A stretch of 6,623 nucleotides of DNA from Oscillospiraceae bacterium (GTDB lineage Bacteria > Bacillota > Clostridia > Oscillospirales > Acutalibacteraceae), in assembly GCA_902761265.1 (NCBI GenBank), contig CACWJV010000130.1, positions 1 to 6,623 on the forward strand, read 5' to 3'. A model generated the notes under the pieces. It saw only the letters and a list, made by a program, of their open reading frames with translations. It searched no databases and was not told where the DNA came from. The translations under genes were made by a program, and so were the position numbers. Below, piece after piece: positions 1 to 5,096 of the stretch (positions within the stretch are counted from its first letter, which is position 1; the number at the start of each line of letters is the position of its first letter).

Positions 1-138
1 CTCGAACAGGTGCAGGCCGGCGGCATCCTGACGGAATTTGACAAGCTGATCGACCGCCAGCTCGAACGCGCGGCTGTGACGAGCATCACGGGCTTCGCCA
101 AGATCTATACCGGCGCGTCCAAGGCGCTGTCGATGTAA
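1..138 (+). CDS. C-terminal fragment of a probable phage-type structural protein
   Basis: Frame 1 is open from the window edge to TAA at 136-138 and gives 45 residues ending TGASKALSM. The start lies outside the window, so the total length is unknown. The visible part is mostly helical in character, with a charged LTEFDKLIDRQLERA stretch followed by a small-residue-rich tail. I do not recognise a family from so short a piece. Its stop codon overlaps the AAGGAGG ribosome site (137-143) of the next gene, so it clearly belongs to the same operon. In Gram-positive prophages the gene before small connector proteins is often the major capsid or a capsid-associated protein, so that is a position-based guess only. 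Confidence 0.75.
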   Translation, partial: LEQVQAGGILTEFDKLIDRQLERAAVTSITGFAKIYTGASKALSM

Positions 139-148
139 GGAGGCGCCT

Positions 149-508
149 ATGGACGCAACGCAGGTGCTGGCTGTTTTGCGAGGGATCCGTTTGTTTGACG
201 AGATCCCGGAACAGGTTTTGCTGCTCGAAAGCGTCCGTGCGCTCGGCGAAGTCAAAGAACAACTGCGTGACGGCGCGGACGAAAGCGATCCGCGCGTTGC
301 GCAGACCGCCGCCGCACTGGCGCGCTACCGGCTGTTTTGCAATATGCTGGAGGGCGGCGACCGGTTTTCCAGCTACAAGGCCGGCGATATCACGATTGCC
401 CGCGATCTCAAGGCGGAGTTTGCATTGGAACGGCAGCTGCGGCAGCAGGCGCTGCTGGACGCTGTGCCGATTTTAAAGGACGGAGGGTTTTTCGTTGCGG
501 TACAGTAA
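149..508 (+). CDS. Small phage-type protein, possible head-tail connector (119 aa)
   Basis: The ATG start follows a perfect AAGGAGG (137-143) with a 5-nt spacer, making this a well-translated gene. The 119-aa product is soluble, acidic to neutral, and predicted mainly helical. It has no signal peptide or membrane segment. A central FSSYKAGDITI stretch (residues 73-83) is followed by a long helix and a hydrophobic end (VPILKDGGFFVAV, 106-118). This layout resembles the roughly 110-aa connector-type proteins found between capsid and tail genes in clostridial prophages, but I base that on general resemblance and gene order, not on a diagnostic motif. It overlaps the next gene by 14 nt, which carries that gene's ribosome site inside its own last codons. 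Function is therefore tentative; that it is a real coding gene is near certain. Confidence 0.85.
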   Translation: MDATQVLAVLRGIRLFDEIPEQVLLLESVRALGEVKEQLRDGADESDPRVAQTAAALARYRLFCNMLEGGDRFSSYKAGDITIARDLKAEFALERQLRQQALLDAVPILKDGGFFVAVQ

Positions 509-851
509 AAATATCACGCTGCCCTTTTTCAAAAAATTCGGACGCACCATGACCTATACCGACCCGAGCGGCAGCTATGACTTCCGGGCGTTTTTGCAGC
601 CGCTGCGCTACAAAAACAAGATGTATCTGAGCGGCACGCTGACCGAGATCGGCTACGACACGCTGCGCAAGTTTGTGCTGATTTGCCCGGTGTCGGTCAA
701 TATTCCGGCTGTGGACGGCACACGCGCCACGCTGGAGTTTGACGGCGATTCGTTTTGCGTGGATCATTGCGAAAAGGTCTTTTTCGGCGAAACGCCGCTG
801 TATTATTGGGCGATTGTGCACCAGAACAACGATTGGAGGGTGTCCGTATGA
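495..851 (+). CDS. Small phage-type protein, possible head-closure protein (118 aa, TTG start)
   Basis: The TTG at 495 is chosen as start because GGAGGG (481-486) lies 8 nt upstream of it, whereas the first internal ATG (549) has no ribosome site. Starting at TTG also gives the short overlap with the preceding gene that is normal in this operon. The 118-aa product reads as a compact beta-rich protein. Notable stretches are the central FRAFLQPLRYKNKMYLSGTL (residues 30-49), a VDGTRATLEFDGDSFCVDHCEKVFFGE strand series (73-99, split here by loops), and the ending PLYYWAIVHQ (101-110). This pattern of QPLRYKNKMY, a GDSFCVDHCEKVFFGE strand and YYWAI matches what I know of PBSX XkdH-like head-closure proteins of Gram-positive prophages. 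The family call is by recall and not checked. Its TGA overlaps the next ATG (ATGA, 848-851). Confidence 0.83.
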   Translation: MRYSKNITLPFFKKFGRTMTYTDPSGSYDFRAFLQPLRYKNKMYLSGTLTEIGYDTLRKFVLICPVSVNIPAVDGTRATLEFDGDSFCVDHCEKVFFGETPLYYWAIVHQNNDWRVSV

Positions 852-1672
852 CGACTGCAAACCTCGTGCGCCAGATCGTGACGATGATCAACGAGCAGGT
901 GCTCGACGACCTCGACACCGTGGAGGCGGTGCTCTCGTTTGACGACCGCACCGTGCCGCAGCCGCTGACCAAGATTTATTTCGCCTTTCTGATCGGTCAG
1001 GACACCGTGTCGCTGTTGGACGACAGCACACAGTATGCCTGCCAGATGACGGATCTGACGATCTCCATGAACTGCTATGCGCCGCCGGGCGAAAACGCGA
1101 TCGACATCGCCGCCCACGCGGAGGCTGTTTTGGGCAAGGTCAACGAAAACTATGCGGGGCTGATGTCGGGCTATGAGATCGGCACCGCCGCGATCGACGA
1201 CTATCTCAAGGCGCTCAAGGTGCCGTGCAGGATGTTTTTCAAATTTGAGCAGTGCCCGGCATTTCAGATCAGCGATTCCGTGATATTGCCGTTTGCCGAT
1301 TTTCTGTGCAAGACGCACGTGATGGACAAAACGGTGCATCTGTCGGCGGCCGAGCGCGAACAGCTTGACACACCCTTTGCCGCCGGCACGTACGTCGGGC
1401 TCGGCGCATACAATCCCGTGACGGTGGCGCTGGCGTTCACCCCGCGCGCGGTGCTGATTTTTCCGGTAAACGATGCGCCGTTTTCGCTCGACACGGCGCA
1501 CAACACCTTTCTTTGCCGCACCGCCGTGGCGGCGGCGGGCGTCAGCGACAGCCTTGTCACGCTGCAAAGCGGCGGCTTTCGGGTCAGCCAGCCCGAAACG
1601 ATTCCCTTTGACAGTTCCATCCGTTCGCTCAACGAACAAAACCGGACGTACGGCTACGTCGCGTTCCGGTAA
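848..1672 (+). CDS. Fusion of tail-terminator-like N-half and tail-fibre-like C-half (274 aa)
   Basis: The start at 848 is preferred over an in-frame ATG at 755 because it has GGAGGG (835-840) 7 nt upstream and forms an ATGA overlap with the previous stop. Residues 1-145 look like a small tail terminator/completion protein: an N-terminal helix, then alternating beta strands (YFAFLIGQDTVSLL, CQMTDLTISMNCYAPPG) and a helix (AIDIAAHAEAVLGKV). Residues 155-176 carry DKTVHLSAAEREQLD, close to the VHxTAAERxxL linker repeated in Firmicute phage tail fibres. Residues 180-274 fit the fibre-tip pattern: GTYVGLG, ALAFTPRAVLIFP, VTLQSGGFRV, and the ending SLNEQNRTYGYVAFR. The two halves normally belong to different virion parts, so this is an unusual architecture. 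It is the last gene of the series, and a terminator overlaps its stop. Both family calls are by eye; the C-terminal one is the firmer. Confidence 0.85.
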   Translation: MTTANLVRQIVTMINEQVLDDLDTVEAVLSFDDRTVPQPLTKIYFAFLIGQDTVSLLDDSTQYACQMTDLTISMNCYAPPGENAIDIAAHAEAVLGKVNENYAGLMSGYEIGTAAIDDYLKALKVPCRMFFKFEQCPAFQISDSVILPFADFLCKTHVMDKTVHLSAAEREQLDTPFAAGTYVGLGAYNPVTVALAFTPRAVLIFPVNDAPFSLDTAHNTFLCRTAVAAAGVSDSLVTLQSGGFRVSQPETIPFDSSIRSLNEQNRTYGYVAFR

Positions 1673-1706
1673 CAACAAAAGCGCCCGCAAGGGCGCTTTT
1701 GTTGTT
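1671..1706 (+). terminator. Strong intrinsic terminator of the phage-type operon
   Basis: A perfect 16-bp stem (AACAACAAAAGCGCCC with its exact complement) closes on a GCAA tetraloop and ends in TTTTGTTGTT. The left arm begins at the second base of the preceding gene's TAA stop, so translation ends within the stem. Because the arm is A-rich on one side and T-rich on the other, it could act in both directions. It ends the upstream operon with no further phage gene behind it. Confidence 0.9.
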
Positions 1707-1707
1707 A

Positions 1708-1738
1708 AATTCGGAATTCGGAATGCGGAATTCGGAAT
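1708..1738 (+). repeat. Left arm of inverted repeat, heptamer-built
   Basis: This arm reads as units of AATTCGG (one unit altered to AATGCGG) across 31 nt. It is the reverse complement of 1944-1974 with a single mismatch, the G at 1725. It begins one base after the terminator stem ends. Confidence 0.9.
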
Positions 1739-1943
1739 TGCGGTCGCGGGTCAACCGCGCAACAATCTGAAACCCTTAGCCGCGACGGAAACGATCTGCT
1801 GCCGGAACCGGGTAAATTGTATCCGCTGTGCGGTTCTCGATCTGAAACAGATCATCCGCCAACGAACCGATTTGCAATCTTTGGTAATCAAGGTACAGCT
1901 TTGCCTATGCGTTTTGACGCATCGCCGCAGGCGGCGTCCCATC
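1739..1943. other. Gene-free core between the inverted repeats, with several small hairpins
   Basis: No reading frame here has a ribosome site or protein-like composition; those that cross it run through the flanking repeats. Four short perfect inverted repeats are visible: CGCGG/CCGCG (1745-1759), GATCTG-AAA-CAGATC (1839-1853), ATGCG/CGCAT (1907-1922) and CGCCGC/GCGGCG (1923-1936). The string ATCTGAAAC occurs twice, near 1766 and at 1840. Composition is more AT-rich than the flanking genes. It may be a structured RNA or simply repeat-element filler. I see no promoter that would decide between these. Confidence 0.45.
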
Positions 1944-1974
<31 letters not shown>

Positions 1975-1975
1975 G

Positions 1976-2002
1976 AAAAAGCCGCCCGCAGGCGGCTTTT
2001 TT
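1976..2002 (-). terminator. Intrinsic terminator of yebC
   Basis: On the minus strand, transcription leaving yebC meets GCCGCC/GGCGGC (1981-1996) around a 4-nt loop, extended by an A-tract (1976-1980) pairing with a T-tract (1997-2002). The hairpin begins only one base past the yebC stop codon. The symmetric A/T flanks mean it could also stop plus-strand transcripts, giving a bidirectional block between the converging operons. Confidence 0.9.
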
Positions 2003-2003
2003 A

Positions 2004-2741
2004 TCACGGCAGGTCGTCGGTGTTTTCGAGGTTGTGCCACACGCCCTGGACGTCGTCGTTGTCCTCCATCATCTCGAGCAGGCGGCCCATCATTTTGAGG
2101 TCCTCCTCGTCGGTGAGCTTGACCGTGGTGGACGGCACATATTCCACCTCGGCGGACACGAATTTGTAGCCCTTGGCGCTCAGATCGTCGCGCACGCCGC
2201 CCAGATCGTTGGGCTCGGTGCGGATGATGTAGACGTCTTCGTCGTTGATGAAATCCACGGCGCCGGCTTCCAGCGCGTCTTCCATCAGCTTGTCCTCGTC
2301 CATATCCTCGGCGTCGATCACGATTTCACCGTAGCGGGTGAACAAAAACGACACGCAGCCGCTTTGGCCCATGTTGCCCTTGTTCTTGTCAAAGTAGTGG
2401 CGCATTTCGCCGGCGGTGCGGTTGCGGTTGTCGGTCAGCGTTTCCACGATCACGGCGATGCCGGAGGGGCCGTAGCCTTCATAGACGATCTCTTCGTAGT
2501 GGGCGCTGTTGCCTTCGCCCGAGGCCTTTTTGATGATACGCTCAATATTGTCGTTCGGCACGTTGTTGGCCTTCGCTTTCGCGATGACGTCCTTGAGCTT
2601 GGAGTTGGACGCCGGATCCGGGCCGCCTTCGCGGACAGCGATGGCGATTTCGCGGCCGATTTTGGTAAAGACCTTGGCGCGCGCGTTGTCGGTCTTTTCT
2701 TTTTTGCGTTTGATGGTACTCCATTTGGAATGTCCAGACAT
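2004..2741 (-). CDS. yebC: YebC/PmpR family protein (TACO1-like), 245 aa
   Basis: The start is set at 2741 because the product then begins MSGHSKW, the near-invariant opening of the family. An ATG 8 codons further upstream (2765) would add a non-conserved leader. A GGTGA sits 4 nt before the chosen ATG, with AAGGA further back. Length (245 aa) matches the usual 235-250. Further hallmarks are the basic helix STIKRKKEKTDNARAKVFTK (residues 8-27), the helical VPNDNIERIIKKASG (61-75), and YEGYGPSGIAVIVETLTDNRNRT (87-109, acidic face of domain 2). The C-terminal domain begins near SAEVEYVP (196-203). Historically annotated as a transcriptional regulator, the family is now linked to translation: TACO1 in mitochondria, and bacterial YebC proteins relieving ribosome stalling at proline stretches. 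It acts in the cytoplasm. Here it is a single-gene unit with its own promoter and terminator. The family call is very secure; the molecular role in this organism is inferred. Confidence 0.97.
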   Translation of the reverse strand: MSGHSKWSTIKRKKEKTDNARAKVFTKIGREIAIAVREGGPDPASNSKLKDVIAKAKANNVPNDNIERIIKKASGEGNSAHYEEIVYEGYGPSGIAVIVETLTDNRNRTAGEMRHYFDKNKGNMGQSGCVSFLFTRYGEIVIDAEDMDEDKLMEDALEAGAVDFINDEDVYIIRTEPNDLGGVRDDLSAKGYKFVSAEVEYVPSTTVKLTDEEDLKMMGRLLEMMEDNDDVQGVWHNLENTDDLP

Positions 2742-2779
2742 TGTTTCACCAGTCCTTAATATCATAGATTAACATCTCT

Positions 2780-2808
2780 ACTTTACCATGAAACAGCCGA
2801 TTTGTCAA
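2780..2808 (-). promoter_or_regulatory. Sigma-A-type promoter of yebC
   Basis: Reading the minus strand, a perfect TTGACA (2803-2808) is followed by a 17-bp spacer and TAAAGT (2780-2785), which is preceded by TGG and so forms an extended -10. Transcription would start near 2773, leaving a leader of about 30 nt before the ATG at 2741. Match to consensus is excellent; no experimental start is known. Confidence 0.82.
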
Positions 2809-2842
2809 GGGAGGGCGCCGGGGGATTTCCGGACGGTTACGG

Positions 2843-2871
2843 TTGACATTTTATGAACATTGTGTTAAAAT
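2843..2871 (+). promoter_or_regulatory. Sigma-A-type promoter of the secreted-protein gene pair
   Basis: A perfect TTGACA (2843-2848), a 17-bp spacer and TAAAAT (2866-2871) with a preceding TGT (extended -10) lie about 30 nt upstream of the gene at 2904. The expected start is near 2878. It is back to back with the yebC promoter, the two -35 boxes being 34 bp apart, so a regulator binding between them could affect both genes. No obvious operator palindrome is visible there. Confidence 0.85.
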
Positions 2872-2903
2872 TAAGTTAAGAAAAATACGAAAGGAGCATC
2901 CCT

Positions 2904-3488
2904 ATGAAAAAACGAATCCTGGCACTGGCACTTTCCCTGGTTTTATTGCTTTCCCTTGTCCCGTTCGCCCTGGCGGCGGACACTGCCGAACGTGAACTGT
3001 GGCTGCATCTTGACAGCCGTCTGCTGCGCTACGGCTATGTGATGGCGGACGACGAAAACGAGATCGCGGTCGGCGATGTGCTTTTGGTCCATTTTCAGGA
3101 CACTGCGCCCGCAACGCTCTATTGCAACGGAGAAGCCGTCTATGAATTTCCGGCGGCCGACGGCGAATACCACTATTGCAACATCCCGGCAACAAAGACC
3201 GGCACGCTCGAGCTTTCGCTCAAACAGGGCGACAGCGAGGTGATGCACCGCACGATCACTGTGATCGCGTCAAAGGACATGTATCCGAAGGTTGTCAAAC
3301 GTGCGTTTTCCGCTTTCTTCTCCTATCGGCCCGATCCGTTTTTGACAAGCATGACGCCCGAAGAGATCAAAGACGCCGCCAATCACGGCTTCCCATTCGG
3401 CCATCCGTTTTTGCCGCTCGCGTCAATCGCCCTGCAGTTTATCAACCTGTTCAGCGCGATCTTCTCGTTCGTGCGCATCGCGCGGTAG
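2904..3488 (+). CDS. Secreted or surface-associated protein of unknown function, paralogue A (194 aa)
   Basis: The ATG at 2904 follows AAGGAG (2891-2896) with a 7-nt spacer. Residues 1-24 form a typical Sec signal peptide: MKKR, a long Leu/Ala core, and a predicted cleavage after ALA-24. No lipobox cysteine is present, so it is not a lipoprotein. Residues about 45-128 alternate short strands (VGDVLLVHF, ATLYCNGEAVYEF, TLELSL, HRTITVIA) and look like a small beta-sandwich, possibly Ig-like. Two cysteines, at 74 and 92, could form a disulfide. The C-terminus is a hydrophobic, Phe-rich helix (PLASIALQFI, then NLFSAIFSFVRIAR, residues 171-194) that may bind a membrane or partner. It shares signal peptide, beta domain and terminal motif with the next gene, with which it is probably co-transcribed. 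I do not recognise a named family; export is well supported, function is unknown. Confidence 0.88.
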   Translation: MKKRILALALSLVLLLSLVPFALAADTAERELWLHLDSRLLRYGYVMADDENEIAVGDVLLVHFQDTAPATLYCNGEAVYEFPAADGEYHYCNIPATKTGTLELSLKQGDSEVMHRTITVIASKDMYPKVVKRAFSAFFSYRPDPFLTSMTPEEIKDAANHGFPFGHPFLPLASIALQFINLFSAIFSFVRIAR

Positions 3489-3542
3489 TTTTTGCCGCCC
3501 GGTACTTTCAAAATCTCTGTAAGAAAAAAAGGAGCCGCTCTG

Positions 3543-4448
3543 ATGAAAAATCGTATTTTAGCCTTGGCACTATCCCTTGTTTTGCTGCTTTCCGCCGTCC
3601 CGTTTGTCGCTGCGGCGGCGGACGGCGTTGTGACGGACTGTTTCAAGCTGTCGCTTGACAACCGCAGCTATGTTGTACTGACGCTTGCCGCGCGCTATCT
3701 TGCGCCGACAGATGATTGCACGATCACACTGCGTTATCTGGAAAGCAGCGAAGAGCCGCAGAACACCGTTGAGGTTGTTGCAGACGCCGCCGTTCTGGAC
3801 GTTCGCCAAATCGCCTTTGAAGAAAACGGCGTCGCCGGTACGCGGCTGCAGTGCTATGTGCCGGTTGACCGCCCGAATCTGATCCGCGCGGTGGAAATTG
3901 AAGCCGGCAGCTTTGTGTGCGCGGATCTGACTGTGAATCCGCAGACGACGCTCGGCGAACCGCTGTTGCTGCAAACAAGCGATGTGGTGAAACGCTTCAG
4001 CCGCGTGATGCAGGCGGATGCGTGGCTGTCCGATCCGATCGGGGTCGGCGAGGGCGACAGAATCTATCTGAGCCGTTCGCTGCCGGTGCCTGTTTGTGTG
4101 CTGCTGGACGGACAGCAGGTGGCGTCCCTTGCCGCCAACGCGGCGGCCGGAACCGATTTTACGGTGAAGGGTAAGGGCAGCCATACGCTCGAGCTGCGTG
4201 TGATGGATCGGGCGCTCAGCCAACAGACCTTTACCGTTGTGTCGCAGTCGCAGGTGTACCGCAATCAGTTGCATCTCGCATGGGAGGATGTGGCCGGTAT
4301 GATGCTGTTGCCGCTGGCCGCGCCGATTGCAACCATTATTGCGCCGCCGGCCGGCATTGCGGCTGTGTTGGCGCCGCTGCTTGCCGGGGATTCGTTCGGC
4401 GAATTTTTCCGGGCGCTGTTCCGTGTGTTCAATCTGATGAAAAAGTGA
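3543..4448 (+). CDS. Secreted or membrane-associated protein of unknown function, paralogue B (301 aa)
   Basis: The start at 3543 is chosen because AAGGAG (3529-3534) lies 8 nt upstream and the product then begins with a signal peptide (residues 1 to about 25, MKNRILALALSLVLLLSAVP) almost identical to that of the gene before it; a TTG at 3492 would bury that peptide behind 17 residues. The exported part has an extra N-terminal beta-rich region (about 30-135) absent from paralogue A. A second region (about 165-240) aligns with A's beta domain: GEGD, LLDGQQV, TLELRV, TFTVVS. Residues 250-281 are strongly hydrophobic with Pro and Gly breaks (MMLLPLAAPIATIIAPP), a possible membrane segment. The protein ends EFFRALFRVFNLMKK, matching A's Phe-rich tail. 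The 54-nt gap from gene A holds no clear promoter or terminator. Likely roles at the cell surface are speculative. Confidence 0.88.
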   Translation: MKNRILALALSLVLLLSAVPFVAAAADGVVTDCFKLSLDNRSYVVLTLAARYLAPTDDCTITLRYLESSEEPQNTVEVVADAAVLDVRQIAFEENGVAGTRLQCYVPVDRPNLIRAVEIEAGSFVCADLTVNPQTTLGEPLLLQTSDVVKRFSRVMQADAWLSDPIGVGEGDRIYLSRSLPVPVCVLLDGQQVASLAANAAAGTDFTVKGKGSHTLELRVMDRALSQQTFTVVSQSQVYRNQLHLAWEDVAGMMLLPLAAPIATIIAPPAGIAAVLAPLLAGDSFGEFFRALFRVFNLMKK

Positions 4449-4478
4449 GGAAATGTGCAGATATTTTCCGCAAAACCC

Positions 4479-4507
4479 TTGATATTTGCTTAAAAAGGTG
4501 GTACAAT
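4479..4507 (+). promoter_or_regulatory. Sigma-A-type promoter of the rimP-nusA operon
   Basis: TTGATA (4479-4484), a 17-bp spacer and TACAAT (4502-4507), preceded by TGG as an extended -10, give a start near 4514. It begins only about 30 nt after the secreted-protein gene ends. No good terminator separates them (only a weak GGAAA/TTTCC pair at 4449-4469), so some transcripts may also read in from upstream. Confidence 0.83.
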
Positions 4508-4533
4508 ACCGATAATCCGTAATGTAAACCGTT

Positions 4534-4566
4534 GAGTGGGCTTGCAAAAGCCCGCTCCTTCTTTTT
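4534..4566 (+). promoter_or_regulatory. Terminator-like leader hairpin upstream of rimP (candidate attenuator)
   Basis: A 10-bp stem (GAGTGGGCTT with AAGCCCGCTC, one U-G pair) closes on GCAA and is followed by CTTCTTTTTG, which is the form of an intrinsic terminator. It lies about 20 nt after the predicted start of the rimP transcript and just before the rimP ribosome site (AAAGGGG, about 4567-4573). Similar GAGTGGG/CCCACTC hairpins are common before rimP in Firmicutes, and attenuation by NusA itself has been reported in Bacillus subtilis as I recall it. It may also stop read-through from the secreted-protein genes. The structure is visible; the regulatory role is inferred. Confidence 0.75.
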
Positions 4567-4581
4567 GAAAGGGGAAGATCT

Positions 4582-5061
4582 ATGGCAAAAGGCGGCAACA
4601 CCGTCGCCGCAGTGCGCGCGCTGGCGCAGCCTGTGGCAGCGTCGCTCGGTCTGCAGTTGTGGGACGTGCGGTTTCTCAAAGAGGGCGCAAGCTGGTATTT
4701 GCGCATTTTCATCGACAAGCCCGGCGGCGTTTCGATCGACGACTGTGTGGACATGACCCACGCGCTGAATCCCGTTTTGGACGAGGCGGACCCGATCGAG
4801 CAAGCCTACTGTCTGGAGGTCAGCTCCCCGGGCATCGAGCGCGAGTTGACGCGCGACGAGCATTTTGAAGCGTTTCGCGGCGCAAAGATCAAGGTGCGCA
4901 CGATTCGACCGGTTGACGGGGCGCGCGATTTTTCCGGCACGCTCGAGGATTTTGACGACGGTCAGATCACCTTGCGCACGCCGGACGGCGCAGGCATCAG
5001 TTTTCAGAAAAAAGAGGTTTCCTGGGTGAAGCTCGACGATTTCGAAGGCTTCGGCGATTGA
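4582..5061 (+). CDS. rimP: Ribosome maturation factor RimP (159 aa)
   Basis: RimP binds the 30S subunit during assembly and helps fold the head/central region around S12 and S19. The 159-aa length is typical. Family hallmarks are LWDVRFLKEGASWYLRIFID (residues 26-45), GVSIDDCVDMTHALNPVLDE (49-68), and above all YCLEVSSPGIERELTRDEHF (76-95), the conserved SSPGxxRxL motif; the C-terminal SH3-like domain follows (about 97-159), ending in VSWVKLDDF. The ATG start has a purine-rich AAAGGGGAAG site upstream. It is the first gene of the operon. The gap to nusA is 35 nt. Identification is secure on motif and context. Confidence 0.97.
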   Translation: MAKGGNTVAAVRALAQPVAASLGLQLWDVRFLKEGASWYLRIFIDKPGGVSIDDCVDMTHALNPVLDEADPIEQAYCLEVSSPGIERELTRDEHFEAFRGAKIKVRTIRPVDGARDFSGTLEDFDDGQITLRTPDGAGISFQKKEVSWVKLDDFEGFGD

Positions 5062-5096
5062 GACCTCCTGCGATACAGAAAGGATTGATTTGGAAA

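Noticed and set aside
803..1690. A 295-codon minus-strand frame opposite the fusion gene
   Set aside because: Arg/His-rich antisense product that begins inside the terminator hairpin; the plus-strand gene has a ribosome site, coupling and recognisable motifs.
2034..2759. A 241-codon plus-strand frame opposite yebC
   Set aside because: It is antisense to yebC, which starts with the diagnostic MSGHSKW; the shadow is Val/His/Phe-rich with no supporting motif.
3489..3542. Separate promoter for the second secreted gene
   Set aside because: No -35/-10 pair with acceptable spacing is visible in the 54-nt gap, so co-transcription with the first gene is more likely.
4449..4469. Terminator for the secreted gene pair
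   Set aside because: Only a 5-bp AT-leaning pairing (GGAAA/TTTCC) with a long loop is present, too weak to call; the rimP leader hairpin is the better candidate for stopping read-through.
3570..4754. A 394-codon minus-strand frame across the second secreted gene and the rimP promoter
   Set aside because: It is the antisense shadow of a gene with a clear signal peptide and ribosome site; composition is Arg/His/Gln-rich and it crosses the rimP control region.
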